This document shows, piece after piece, positions 24,241-36,371 of a DNA stretch of 64,000 bases (its first letter is position 1; each line of letters starts with the position of its first letter). The stretch is from Isoetes taiwanensis (lineage: Eukaryota > Streptophyta > Lycopodiopsida > Isoetales > Isoetaceae): positions 1,312,339 through 1,376,338 of the forward strand of contig JAJEKV010000019.1 of the NCBI GenBank assembly GCA_021234155.1, read 5' to 3'. A model generated the notes under the pieces. It saw only the letters and a list, made by a program, of their open reading frames with translations. It did not search any database and was not told where the DNA came from. The position numbers were made by a program, and so were the translations under genes.

Positions 24241-24778
24241 CCCATCGATCCGAGACATCGGATCGCCATTCTAGAATGGGACGAGCATGCATGTTTTGCA
24301 TGCATGCGGGCAGCGCATGCCCGTTTGGGTTGGGAGTTTGCTATTTTAGGCGCGTTTCTGCATCAACATCTCATCGGCGCTTCCTCTTCTCTCTCAGCAA
24401 TACCTCTTTCTCTTTGAATTGTTTCCAGGCAGGGGAAGGGCTTCTTCCTGCTTGGTTTGGCCAATTTGGCGTTTCTTTCATGTTGTCCTTTACCGGCCTT
24501 TAGCCTTCATCCTGTGACCTTCGTCCTCGATCCTAGTTTGTAAGGAAGTTCTCTGGTATTCGGGCGGTTTGTTGGTTTCATGCGAGTCCCATTCTAGAAT
24601 CCCATCGATCCGAGACATCGGATCGCCATTCTAGAATGGGACGGTATATGCATGTTTTTACATGCATCGCGGTACGCATGCCCGTTTGGGTTGGGAGTTA
24701 AGCTATTTTAGCGCGTTTACGCATCAACATCTCATCGGCGCTTCCTCTTCTCTCTCGCCAGTACCACTTTCTCTTTGA
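24241..24778 (+). repeat. 178 bp direct repeat, two copies
   Basis: 24241-24418 and 24601-24778 are near-identical, starting CCCATCGATCCGAGACATCGG and including GCATGCCCGTTTGGGTTGGG and CTCATCGGCGCTTCCTCTTC. Each begins with a hairpin-prone CGATCCGAGACATCGGATCG core. About 182 bp of different sequence separates them. A GTTTGTTGGTTYCATGCGAG segment ending in CCCATTCTAGAAT occurs at 24567-24600 and again at 25217-25251, suggesting a composite or nested short element spanning 24241-25251. Confidence 0.85.
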
Positions 24779-25251
24779 ACCCACCCTTCCCCCCCTTCTT
24801 TGTTTATTATATTTGTCGCGTGGCACGCGCGTAATCAGCCCCTCCACTCTGGGAGGTTTGTTTTGTTTCGTTTTTGTGGTGTTGGTGATGTGCAGGCACA
24901 GATTGGCGTGCGGCACCTATTTCGACTTCTCCATTCGTGGGTTTTGGGAGCGATTTCTCTGCCTTGCGTTTGTCTAAGCCCCTTGCCGAAGGTTTATCAC
25001 TAGGGTTTTTCCTCGAAAACCGAAAGGGCGGGTTTTTTAATCCCTGATAAGCTTTCGGCGGTACACCAACCGAACATCTGTTAGCATTGTATTTTTGGGG
25101 TCCAAATGATATAATTGGATTTTCCCTTTATTTTTCGTGGGTAGTTCGCATGTGTGCGGCTACCCACTATCCACCATTGTAGAAAATCTGCTGAGATGAA
25201 TGAGAAGCCTATCTATGCGGTTTGTTGGTTCCATGCGAGTCCCATTCTAGA
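24779..25251. other. Remainder of the composite repeat, no gene
   Basis: A short plus-strand frame (24800-25003) has no recognisable domain. The stretch ends in the repeated GTCCCATTCTAGAAT segment. Confidence 0.35.
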
Positions 25252-26953
25252 ATATTCCTTAATATGCCATCCAAAGTATCTAACCTGCAGAAAGATGAGG
25301 ATTACACGCATGATGAATAGAACATTTTAATGGAAATGCAACTCATTGCAACATGCATAGATGAGGGAAGAATAAGGTGCAGAAACAAAATATTCCATAG
25401 CCAACATCTACAACCCATTTGCATCTTGTTCACATAAGAGCTACACATGATCGAAGGATTGGATCTATATTAATAGTTAAAATTAGCAAATCGATCTAGA
25501 ATCAAGCAGTGTGATCACCAACCGCTGGGGCACAACTCAAAGACATGCATTCACATGGTAAAATAACCCTTAAGAATGAGCCCCTGCCTCATCAATAATC
25601 TATGGTTTGCCTGTCCTCATTGCTATCTGTATGATTCATCAGACCTCATGTTCAGATCCTTAAGACTGTACTAAAATGAGTTAAACATAGAAGCTTGTTG
25701 AATCTGTCATCAATAGGATAAGTGCTCCCAAGGTGCCATATGCAGTAAAATTCTTTACCTTTTCACAAAGAAATCTATTAGACGCATCTGGTACTGCATT
25801 TCCATAAAAAAAAATATCCAGAGTTATCTAAATTTACTTTTGGAACATAGCCTAAATGGCAAATATTGATTTCTGATTAGCATCACAGTCTTCCACACAC
25901 TTATACCACGATCAGCATCTGTAGCATCTGATGCTAGATGGACCATCAAATATTGCATCAAAATTATCAAAGCTTGCATCAATCGAAATTGCAGTCACCG
26001 GATGCAATGCTGGGCAGTTCATCAGAGAATACCAGAGCGACTGACTTGCCAAAACGACGCCAATGATAAACGAAAATAGTAGCAAATGGCAAACGAAAGA
26101 AAGGGTTTAAAGTGGGCGTAAAAAGCTCAAGCTAAACGTCAAACGGTTCGGAACCTTTTCGCATTAAAAAAAGTACACATGGCATGCCACGTGGCACAAT
26201 CCGAGTCGTCCATGTTTGATGCATGACATACATACTTACAAAATAATCTTATTATATAAAGATTTACCCCTCGTGCCCACAATGAAAAAAATAGATGCTA
26301 GAACAATTTGTTTGGGGAACGCTATATGAAAACTTAAATGCGAGACCACAATTGCTTTGGGACAGTTGTTGAGCTTAAAGACACCATAATGCTTCCATAC
26401 TCAAGAAAGCTACGTCGCCATTCTCGCAAGGAGGAAGTGTGCATAAAGAAAACTGGGAGTTTCTTGCTTGCTGAGATCTTGATAAACAATAGTTCCAGTT
26501 GCCATGAAAAGCATGTTCTTCCCCATCAACTATTAGTAGGAATGAGCACTTCTTAGCTTACTGTAATGACTAAAAAAAGCCAAGAAATCCGTATAACAAT
26601 CTTAGTCATATCAATCTTAATTGCAATAGCCCTATTGAAATCTTGCGATGAACGCAACTAAGAAACAACTCTGGTAATGTCCCCACAAGCATTACCATGA
26701 CATTTTTTCAGCCATTCATAATTCTAGCCCCCACAAGCAGTCAAGTTACTAGAATTTAGACAAAGATTATGACCATTTCCAAATCCCATTTGATCTTTAA
26801 ATCTCCTAAGGTTTTAAAGCATATCCAATTTGCTATAAAAGCTCTGCCACAACATCAAAGTCTTAAGCTGTAATAGGCAAAATCTTATTCAAACCAGAAC
26901 AATGTTTGCCTTTTTGAAATAAAAGCATTGCACATAATGCACTGATATTCGCC
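25252..26953. other. No recognisable gene
   Basis: This is AT-rich non-coding text. A short plus-strand frame at 26338-26556 has no domain I know. Confidence 0.4.
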
Positions 26954-27349
26954 ATCCGGAAGGTCGTATATATCATCCGGGATGTGGTTAATCCGGACAC
27001 CCATTATCAGCCATGAAGAACCGCGCAGTTTTAAGCCCAAAACTACTGTTTTTTCCCTTTTTTCTGATCGATTCTGCTCTATTTCGCCTCAAATCTCTTC
27101 CTCTCTTCATCAATCTAGCATAAAAGAAGTGTACAAAGCGATTGGCATGCTTTTTAAAGCGGACCCGGATCTGATCAAAATTTTTGCCCCCCCCTCCCCC
27201 CCCAGGGGCACAATTCTACGCCTGTTTTTTTGTCCGGATTAACCACTTTTTGTCTGAATTAACCACCCTGGCTGATACCAGATGTCCGAATTAACCACTC
27301 TATTTTGTCCGAAAAAAGCACTTCCCAGATGATATATACGGAGTTCCAT
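26954..27349. mobile_element. Foldback/MITE-like element
   Basis: Imperfect terminal inverted repeats of about 50-75 bp: the left arm 26954-27012 contains GTATATATCATCC, GTGGTTAATCCGGAC and TATCAGCC. The right arm 27271-27349 has the complements (GGCTGATA, GTCCGAATTAACCAC, GATGATATATAC). The right arm has an internal insertion of about 20 bp. The interior has C-runs (27188-27206) and more copies of TCCGGATTAACCAC. No transposase. Confidence 0.7.
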
Positions 27350-28321
27350 CAGGAATTCACAATGGGTCATGCTTCTAGGAGGTATAGACTTCACATTGCG
27401 CATGTGATGTTGTTCATTTTATTTTTATCAAATGAGAAATGGATGCAGTTTGGCCAATCATAGACATGGTGCTGTTCTTCAGATACACGTCGAGGGCAAT
27501 CACAGACAGGCCAGAAGACAAAACTTGTGTAGCAACCATCCTCAAACCAATGGCCGCATTAATTCCACACAAAATTTCCATGCAACAGAGGGCTTAAAAG
27601 CATATTATTTCTCTCGTATGGCCCAACTCAGACATGCACAATTGTCTTGACGAAGCTTCACTGGTGGACACCATAATATACTTCTTACATGCCCTTTGCA
27701 GTTGTTTGCATGCTTCTTTGTATTGTAAATAAAGATTGTCCTCCAATATTCTTCCAAAGCTGAATTTTGCAAACAATTCCACAGATGTACAATAATATCA
27801 CAAAAAATGGTTCGTCGTCCAAAACGTATACGGTTATTTTGCTAAGGTTTTTCATATGATTGTGCTTTGTATTTGCGTGTGCGTATGGTAGCGGTATTTA
27901 CAGAGTGCGCCATGTATGTTTGTTAAGTTTTGTGCTGTGAACCGGTGCGTGCGTGTTCTTGGACATGCATACCTAGATAGTACTAGGAATGGTTCCGAGC
28001 TTTTCAATCCATGCCTATATAGTTTGCATAGTATATTCAATCGGTTTTCACAGGTCTGTCTTCTGTGCATTCAATTGGTTTTTGCAAGTATATGGCTTAT
28101 TTGAGCAAGGCAATCCCTTACTATATGTTGAGCATATGAAACTCCAAGCCCCTGCATAATTTGTTGGCAGGGCGTTTAACTATAATTCCACTTTGAATTC
28201 CATATAAATCCATCAAAATGGCATGCAAATCTGTGTTGTTTTGCGGAAAAAGTAATCAGATAGGGTCCCTTCAACAAACCTAAAGCCAAAAATAGACATC
28301 AGAAGATTTTTTATTGTAATG
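27350..28321. other. No recognisable gene
   Basis: Short frames at 27432-27650 (plus) and 27594-27782 (minus) overlap each other and show no known domain. Confidence 0.35.
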
Positions 28322-28465
28322 ATGGAATGGCAATAGAACCGACATTCCTGGGATGGGGACGTCCTTTCTCATGTCTCCTATTTATTCTGCCTCTTGTCTC
28401 ATTTCCAGTCATCGGCGTTCTCTTGAGCTCCTTTCCATTTTGCTCCTTCTTGGCTCCACAAGTTT
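28322..28465 (+). repeat. Inverted repeat partner of 36372-36512
   Basis: About 140 bp here, from GGCAATAGAACCGACATTCC to CTTGGCTCCACAAG, is the reverse complement of 36372-36512 with very few differences. The homology stops sharply on both sides. It is probably the shared end of two copies of one retroelement family lying in opposite directions 8 kb apart. Confidence 0.85.
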
Positions 28466-30082
28466 TCACCCTCAACTTGCATTCACACCTAGAAACCAAT
28501 TTTTCTATAAGGTATGCCTTTGATCTATAGCAGTTTGGTTTATTTTTTGATTTGGTCCGTCTGCATCCTCTGCTTGTTCCGTTTCGGTGGCGTTGTGCTC
28601 CAGCTTACAGGATGGAGTCATGGTTTGTAGATCGAGGTGAGTTTTTTCCTTCTTTGATTTTCGTTTTCAAGTATGTATGTCTGGATTTGGGATGGAGTCA
28701 TGATTGTGGATCGCGGTTAGTTTTTCCATCTCTGATTTTCTTTTACAAGTAGCTATTTCTTGGTTTATGACGAGTCATGGTTTGTGGATCTATACCTTGT
28801 CCGCCGTGGCTCGGTTTGCCTTCTGTTGTGAGGCTCCACTTCGGCCAGTTTTCCTAAATCATTGCCAGTCTTCGAATGGGCTGGGTCACAGTTCCATACT
28901 CTCCTTCTTCAGTTTTGCAGATCTGCTCCTCTTCAGATTTGCACATGGGCTGGATTCCAGTTCAATTCTGCTCATCCGATAACTTGAGCAAGTCACTAGA
29001 TGGACACAACGCATGCAATCCTGCTCCAGTGTTTTCCTGCGTGAGGCACCTATACAGCCAGATCCGTCTATTCCTGGGCCAGATCCGTCTTGTTGAGCCT
29101 TTCCAGGGAAGTCTATTCGATCTATTAGATCTGTCTCTTTTACTTCATCTCCATAATTCTATTTTTTCTGTTTCTTAATCATTATCCCCTTTTGGTTGAT
29201 CGCTTGCCTTCTAGATCGGTTTCTCATTAAGTTATTTCACAGGTTTCTTGTCTGTCTCGAATGTCCTGATCAAATCTGTTTGGATTTTATTTTCGTATTC
29301 TATTCTTGTTGGGCTTTCTATTACGTAGCGGATCGCCAGTCTTTGTGTCGGCATTCCCTGATGGCAATCACCTCATGCTCCAACCGCCTCCGCCTCTGTC
29401 GCAGGTCGATTTTTGAAGGGGATACCAGGATATTGTTTCCCCTGCCTTGGCTGGGGGGATACCGGGTCCCCCCTTCCTCCTTTTGTTATTTTGTTAATTT
29501 ATTTTTTAGTGGTTCTAAAGTTTTGCTTTCTTTGTTAATTTATTTTTTGTTTGTTTTTGGCCTTCTTGTGACATTTATGTTTCCCTAGCTTTGTGTGCTC
29601 TTTTGTTTTACATTTGATCATCCTTGTTCCTACTTAAAGGTTGTTGGTTCTCTGGAAACTATTTCTATAATTTTGATTTCCAAATTGAGTTGCTCTTAAT
29701 CTTGGATAAACTACCATGTCTATCTATTGGAAGGTTGGTGGCAAGGTTTAATGCTCCAAGCTCAGTTTCCTAGGGATCTTCTTATGCACGTGCTTCTATA
29801 ACACCAACACATCTTGTTGCCTTTTGCAATTGTCTTACTTGGCTTACCCTTTCTACATTTTGCCTAGATTTTTTGCGAGGTTCACAGTTGATCGTAGCTA
29901 GAGGTTTTTGTGTTGGGAACACGAATCCGATCCGGCTCTTATTCAAGACATGCATCGCTTTTGTGGTTGTATCCCGATCCTCCGGCCAAGGCCTAGATTC
30001 AAGCGGTGCACAGGGGCTGTCGGAATCCTACTTTGATATCATTGGAGTTTTTACATGTTACTAGAAATCTCTAGTCACATGT
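28466..30082. other. T-rich tract with small tandem repeat, no gene
   Basis: This is a strongly T-rich plus strand. The text GGATGGAGTCATG.TTGT.GATCG followed by AGTTTTTYC recurs at about 28612, 28692 and, in weaker form, 28772, a roughly 80 bp tandem. Hydrophobic frames such as 29196-29588 follow from the T-richness and are not convincing genes. Confidence 0.4.
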
Positions 30083-30152
30083 GAGATTGTGGCCTATGGA
30101 TAAGGTCTCTCTTTTCTAGTTTCAGAGTCCAGAGTTTGGATCCCACCAGCAA
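30083..30152 (+). repeat. tRNA-derived SINE head
   Basis: TGGCCTATGGATAAGG (30090-30105) matches a tRNA A box of the TGGCCTAATGGATAAGG kind, and GTTTGGATCCC (about 30135-30144) matches the B box GGTTCGAATCC, at normal spacing. The cloverleaf itself is degraded, so this is a SINE promoter head or a pseudo-tRNA rather than a tRNA gene. Confidence 0.6.
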
Positions 30153-30243
30153 GGTACGTGTTTTGCATTTTTCACGTTTAAATGTTTCCATCTATGAATT
30201 TTGCCGAGCGAGAACCTAGCTTGGATCCCGATCCTCTGGATAG

Positions 30244-31017
30244 TTGTTAAAAAAGTTATATATTGACATCTCTGCAGCTCTCCGATCTCCACTTCTTACC
30301 ACACAGGTTCGTGTGCTAGACTCACGCAGCTATTTCTCTTCAATGAATGCTCCAACCATTACAAGGCATCTTACTTGCTTCCATAAGGTGGATGGGATGG
30401 ATGAGCATCGCTTGCCCCCACAGGCCGTGTTGTTAATGCAGGGCCCCCAGCGGCTGAAGAGGGTATGGCACGAGCACTGTAAGGGATGGTTTAGGAGGTG
30501 GTCTATGGATTACCAACAGATGGTGGCACTGGCAGATTCTGATGCGCAGAATGGGCAATTGGATGCAGGCTATGCTGCCACCCTGTGGGATGCCTCTACT
30601 CTTGCAAAGCCCAAGACAGAGCACTATCACGCTCAGATTAATCCCGTCCTTGAGCGTGGACCCCATCGGTACTTGAAAGCACACATCTCTGTGAAGAAAC
30701 GGAGAGCTATTGCTGCCATAAGGACGGGTTCCCATTACCTCAGAATTGAAACAGGTCGCTGGGGGGTGAATGGCGGGCATGGGATCCCCAGGGAGGAGAG
30801 GATATGTCAGTGTTGTGAGACGCACGTGATAGAGGATGAGCACCATGCCCTTCAGTGGTGCCCAGCATATGCCCATGTCCGAGCATTGCACACTGATCTT
30901 AGATGCTCTGACACACCGCTACATCAGTTACTCGCATCACCTATGGTAGCGCAACTGGGAGCTTACATCCTGCAGATTTCGGCCGTCAGACTTGCTCTTC
31001 AGGGGCATGGTATTTGA
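30244..31017 (+). pseudogene. LINE ORF2 C-terminal region
   Basis: A 257-codon frame matches the C-terminal end of a non-LTR retrotransposon polyprotein. It contains RTGSHYLRIETGRW followed by the cysteine/histidine pattern ERICQCCETHVIEDEHHALQWCPAY, the zf-RVT-type zinc region. The reverse transcriptase and endonuclease domains are missing upstream, so the copy is 5' truncated or internally deleted. A LINE 3' UTR follows. The frame itself is open, suggesting a relatively young copy. Confidence 0.85.
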
Positions 31018-31212
31018 GAGCCTACTGTTAGGGTTTTTCCTCCCAAGTGGGGGTTTTTTCATCCCGGTAGTAGGGTTCTACTGTACAGTTACATTGTTTG
31101 TTTTTGTGTAGGGGTTTTTGGCTTTTTTGCCTATTCTCTGCATGTACCGTCTCATAGGCCTCTGGCCTCCGTGGACGTTAAAATAAACTTCCTTCCTTCC
31201 TTCCTTCCTTAA
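31018..31212 (+). mobile_element. LINE 3' UTR with TTCC repeat tail
   Basis: This follows the ORF2 stop. It has T-rich text, a GGACGTTAAAATAAAC segment and a (TTCC)n tract at about 31190-31211. Its layout resembles the TTATC-tailed copies at 1.7 and 6.6 kb. Confidence 0.8.
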
Positions 31213-33785
31213 AGTTATCCTCCAGAAAGAACCTTTCAAATTAGCTAAAGTAAGTGCAAATGCTTTCAATTTATCCCTTACTTCCATTACATTCATATAA
31301 TTCTTTGACTCTTTATATTAGTCCTCTCTATTTTCTTAGTCTTCAATACCTTCTTGGTAGATTTATATCATGCTGCATATTCATGAAATAAGACTATCAA
31401 AAGTCTCTTCTTTGCATGGACGAAAGACTCAATGCATAGACTGCATTACCTTGACCACATTGGGGTGTACAGTGAGGACAAGAATCATTTTCAAAAGAAC
31501 ATAATTAATATGGAGTAATCCTTGGGCATTCACAAGGTTGTTTGACCATAGCATAGCATTCTGTCAGCTACAAAAAGGTGTACAAGGTAGGCATTTTATC
31601 TTGATTTAGAATTACCATCTCCTTTATTATCTTGGCGCTTATTCAAACAGGTCTATTTCTCTATCCAACACATCAATCTACACCATGTTTCTCATACACT
31701 TAACAAATTCCAAAGGTAGCTCTGGCTCTCTTTCAGGCTAAGTGAAAGTAAAATGACTGTTTTTTATAATACTTCTTATCAGGACTCTCCATCTTAATAT
31801 GCTAAATTCTGTCAGTGACGCACACTATATAGTAGTTTGGTAATAAAAAATCATATAGACATAACTTTATAAGTGATATGCACTTTGCCGTTTGCAGATC
31901 TTATTAGTCATGCCACAATACTCATATCTACATACAGTTGATGTTTCTTCCCTTAGCGACTCTATTTTACTGTTCTCAATTGAAATTGACTTGATTTTTT
32001 GCAACTTGCAGAATGATTGCAATCTGAAACTTCAGACTATCCGAAAGCAAATATAGATGCTAAACAGCTCAAGCACATATTTCTGGTATGCTACAAGTGT
32101 GGCAGAGTGCTCGAAATCCATATGATGAGAGAGACGACACCTACCATTTGTCTTCTACCTTTACAAAGAAGATTTTCTTGCTTCACAGCTAAATGGATGC
32201 CCGTTATCTTTCCTCAAAAGCTGCAGGATCATTGGAGGCAATTGCAAAAAACTGCCTGTGTCCTTTGACGCCTGTATGCAAACACGCGTTCTATGCAAGG
32301 CCAATTGGTATTTGCTTTCATATTTAGCTAAAATATGTGAATGCTATCTGCTTAGTCTTGATTAAGTTCCTATATAAGTGATGCAAGATCCACATAAATG
32401 CTGGAATTGCAATTGTATTGTTTATTCATAAAAGCTCTCATTCACCCCTTCTGTAAGCTTGCTCTAAGAATGAGCACCGGCGATAACAGAGGAGCCATAT
32501 GAGCTACTAGAACAATCCTGCAGCATTATACTTCATATCTTCTTCCTGAACTCGCAAGTAGCTCTACATAAATTGTGTCAACAAAGGGGTCACAAAATGT
32601 TGATGCTTTTCTTCGATTATCGTAGTCACAATTTGTAGTCACAATTTGTACTGTCTCTCTAATGATGAAAAGGATCTTTGTCTACCCTAAGATTAAACAT
32701 ATTTGCAACCAATTTGGCCCCATATAAAGTGACATCTCTTCTTTGCTATAGGTACGCCAGTCTTGAGCCGTATGTCTCAAACCCTTATATTCTACTTTGA
32801 ACTATTAAGTATTTTTGGTGTTCCAGTATATTCTTCGTCTTTGTTTGCACATACATTCATGATACTTGTGAAATCGGAAAAGCTAGCTCATTCAATCTTT
32901 CTTGCCTATGCTTAAAATGGTTATTACAATGAACTGCAAATTTGGCAGCTTCTTTAATGCCTCGGGGTCTTCCATAGACAATAATATATCCTTGGGTCTT
33001 CCATAGACAATAATATATCCTTAGGACATCCTCTTGCAAGCCTTTTTAAAAGCAATCTCGAAGAGCATCATTATTTGAGGCAGTATCTATAGCAATTTGA
33101 TAAAATTCATATGAAAAGCTCGATGAGAACCTTGCTTGAGATTATCGAGTTTTATAACTGTGTGCGCTACCAATCTGCATCTCCAAGCACACCTCGAGCT
33201 CAACAACGAAAGTAGAGAAGTCTTACAATTTTGGAGCTCCTCTATCCCTAGCAAAGGAGCAAACCAACTTAGAGTTGGCCCTGAGATCAGAGAACCAACC
33301 AATCCAGCTTGTTGCTCCTGGCTTGTGGGATATCTATGAAGATGGAGCTGAATTACAAGCCAAATCTGGTAGAAACAAACCACAAAGCTTGGACCTAAGG
33401 CCATCAAACTTTTCGGGCAAACTAAGCTTAGATGACCTCAATCCAGAGCTACATGCCTACATGTTGAACCATGAGAAGCTACATGTTATATGAGCTCCTC
33501 ATTGTCTGGCTGCAACTGTTGACATACTTGAACAAGTTGCTTGTTGTAACAAGGCTGAAACCTCCTCCATAGAGACAAAACATAAAAAATGGACAAAGGA
33601 ATACCTAGGCTCAGAGCATACTCAAATTGGTAAAGGGATTTTGGTTACAACTGTCATGAACCTACGTGAAAACAAGAGAAAAAGTATTAGAAAATACTTA
33701 AGAAATATGCAAAGCAATATGCTGGAAAGAGGGATGTAATATAACAAAGTAAAATATAAGGGCTTGAGCTAATAGAGATGCTATC
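31213..33785. other. No recognisable gene; 29 bp tandem repeat
   Basis: This is AT-rich text with short frames on both strands (for example 32017-32268) and no known domains. At 32965-33022 a 29 bp unit (GGGTCTTCCATAGACAATAA...) is present twice, perfectly. Confidence 0.4.
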
Positions 33786-34001
33786 ATGGCCAAAATGCAG
33801 AGAATTGTAAAGGAGGGGAAGGTTATAAGGGATGGGTGCAATGGCTTCAATGTACTACTATTGGATGCTGCTCATGCTAATGCTTTAGATTTGGAATTCG
33901 TTACCTCTAGTGGGGCAAAGGCTATTCATAGTGGAAAAGTAAATTTTGTATACTTGCTTGGTGCGGATGAGATTAAGTTACCAGACATCCCAGATGATTG
34001 A
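33786..34001 (+). pseudogene. NDUFS1-like (complex I 75 kDa) fragment
   Basis: A 71-codon open frame encodes IVKEGKVIRDGCNGFNVLLL, AANALDLEF-like text and FVYLLGADEIKLPDIPDD. This resembles an internal part of the mitochondrial complex I 75 kDa subunit (pattern WNGFNVLLLNAAQAAALDLG...LYLMGADD). The canonical Trp is replaced by Cys. The rest of a protein of more than 700 residues is absent on both sides, and no splice-like junction was evident. I read it as a gene fragment, perhaps moved by a transposon or copied by retroposition. Confidence 0.6.
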
Positions 34002-34758
34002 GCTTGCATGCATCATTGTGCTCTTTGCACATGAAGAGATATATGCAAAGTTCCATGCCTGGGCTAAAGCTATTGGACCTTTTATTTGCTGCCATAACAT
34101 GTATGCTCAAATTTTTTAAGACAATAGCTTAATCATCTTTGGAGCTTTTAGTAGTGCACATCTTGGTTGAAAGTTAGAGCATTGATCATGAAAGCAACCT
34201 TTAGATTGACATTCACCATGTTTGTGCGAATTACTTGCTTAGTGATCAAACACCTAGTGCTCTAGAAATTATGGTGCCAGCCCAACATATCTCATGATAA
34301 TCATAGACGTAAGCTGAGTACTTGGTGTCTTTACCATTTATAACCCCGTCTTTCCGAATTAGGAGTTATAACGATCGATGCGAAGAAATGAAGTTTAGAT
34401 TTTAGATTTTTGTTGTGAATGATAATGTTTTTTAGAATGTTTATGCTTCCTATTCTGTTTAAGTTACTTCTAAATTTACAACTTTTCTGCTACTCTACAT
34501 CGACATGCTATCATAAGGGGATTGTTTTCACACCATATTGGTTTTACCATTTGTACACCGGAGGAGAATATTTACAGAAAAGTAAAAGAGAAGACTTAAA
34601 GTACATGGAAAAAGCATATCAATGTTGTGCATGTATGAGCTTTTGTTTGACACATCTGGATTTGTTCAGAGTACACACAGAAGGATGCAAGGTACCAAAG
34701 GCAAGGAACATCTTGATGCTAATTATTTATTGAACTTGTGATTATATTATTGCCCACA
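34002..34758. other. No recognisable gene
   Basis: A plus-strand frame at 34419-34733 has no known domain. Otherwise AT-rich. Confidence 0.35.
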
Positions 34759-35269
34759 CACATTCTCCACACATTCCATACAAAATGCAACACATTAACC
34801 ATTGAAATGGCCATTAACAAAATAAACTATTGGATTAAACCCCCCAATTATTTTTGCTGATATTCGTACAGGGCGTCCAATGGAAGGCTCAGGCCGTAAG
34901 ATGTCGATTTCGGGCGATCTTGGCCATCATCAGGCGCGACTCATTTTTTAGCAAGTTTTAGTTCACTGTCAGTTAGGAATACAAAATTATTGTAAAGGTT
35001 GTGAAGCGCATTATACACATATACTGGCGTATATATTGGAGCTCCTCGCCTCCGTTGGACGCCCCGTACAAATATCAGCAAAAACACTTGGAGGGTTTAA
35101 TTCAATGGTTTAGTTTGTTAATGGCCATTTCAATGGTTTAATGTGTTGTATATGTGCGGAATATGTACGGAATGTGTGGGGAATGTGTGTGGGAATGTGT
35201 GGGGAATGTGTGTGGGGAATGTGTGGGGAATGTGTGGGAAATGTGTGTGGGGAATGTGTGGAGAATGTG
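34759..35269. mobile_element. Foldback element with minisatellite in its arms
   Basis: Long inverted repeats: 34777-34885 (CAACACATTAACCATTGAAA ... GGGCGTCCAA) pairs with 35054-35148 as its complement at roughly 85-90 percent by eye. Outside this, the left arm ends in CACATTCTCCACACATTCC (34759-34777), and the right arm ends in the complementary GGAGAATGTG (35260-35269) after an expanded run of GGAATGTGTGG units. The unique centre (about 34886-35053) has no ORF. No clear target duplication was found. Confidence 0.8.
35150..35269 (+). repeat. GGAATGTGTGG minisatellite
   Basis: Units of 10-14 bp (GGAATGTGTGG with extra GTG or G) repeat about nine times. It is the expanded right arm of the foldback element; the left arm has only two units. 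Open frames across it are artefacts of the repeat. Confidence 0.9.
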
Positions 35270-36371
35270 CTTGCAAGACGCCTTCACGATTTGGCTACCA
35301 CCTCCCCGCTGAGTTACGAAGCATCATTGTAACTGTAGTCATTTTGCTAAGGCAATTTACATTGACATTAGTAATTTGAGTCTTGAAGATGCAAAATAAG
35401 GACAAAGGAAAAACATTGAGAATAATAAAGGCAGGCTTAAAAAATGGACATTCCTAGGATGGGTCCTATGACACAACAACTTGGCCAAGTGAAGTGGTGT
35501 TCTCATTGAGCTTTTGTAAAATCTTTGAGTACATATTGTTCCCCTACTAGGGGTAGAAAATCTGAAAAGCTTGAAAATTGAACATGCTCCGAAACTAGAC
35601 AATTTATCGAGAGCATGATAAAAATTGAAGAGTGCCAGATAAAAGATGATTGTTCCACTACTTGGTATATGCAAACGTGAAAAAACTAGCGACCGCTCCT
35701 CATCGGGATGAAAAATCCCGCTCTAATGAGTTGATGCAAAGATGATGGCGCCGCCAATCTGAGAAAAACTGCAAAAACAGGACCTGCAACGGAAAGTCTG
35801 AAAATGAGAACGACCCGTTAGAAAGTTAGGAGCTTTAAGCCTGGACAAGTGCCAAACTGTAATCATATAGAAAGAATATAATAGCACTCGGAGGCTCCAG
35901 GGCCACGCCGAGGAAGTGACAACAACCGAGCAATCGAGAACCGTCTGCGGAATGACCATCGCAGGAAAAAACATCTGATTGGTGCTGTCTCGGAGGCTAC
36001 AGCGCCACGCCGAGAGAGAATGAAAAAGAAGAATGCCTCGGAGGCTACAGTGCCATGCCGAGAAAGAAAGAAGTAATAAATATGCATCGGAGGCTATAGT
36101 GCCACGCTGAGAAAAATGAAAACATAAGAACATATGCACTTGCAAAGAACATTGAAAAGAAAACATGGAGGATGCTCGTAGCTACAGAACGACCCGAGAA
36201 GTATAGAAAATAGATCAAAACTAAAGATGGTCAACCAACCAAAAGTAAATGGAGCAACTTCCAAAGGAACAGACTAATGAAAAATATATGACATGGCCTA
36301 TTGCAGGTGCACTGGACACCCTCGAAACCATCAACAAACAAGCTCAATAGGAGGGAGAGGTGGGTGGGAAA
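35270..36371 (-). repeat. Dispersed stem-loop repeats in A-rich tract
   Basis: The unit TCGGAGGCTACAGCGCCACG followed by CCGAG occurs at about 35886, 35990, 36034 and 36084, each able to fold through CTCGG/CCGAG with an inner GGC/GCC pair. A weaker relative is near 36176. Units are separated by 44-105 bp of A-rich text. On the minus strand they produce a repeated LSRRGTVASEA-like peptide. A further direct repeat, CATTCCTAGGATGGGTCCTA plus the following ACAACTTGGCC, links 35451-35488 with 36524-36561. Confidence 0.6.

Noticed and set aside
30083-30152. Functional tRNA-Arg gene
   Set aside because: The anticodon arm and acceptor stem are not formed; only the promoter boxes resemble a tRNA.
35141-35332. 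Cys/Val/Gly-rich plus-strand ORFs
   Set aside because: They are read through the GGAATGTGTGG minisatellite in two frames and reflect the repeat only.
35886-36115. CRISPR-like array (repeated unit with spacers)
   Set aside because: Units vary, spacers are uneven and A-rich, and the context is a plant nuclear genome.
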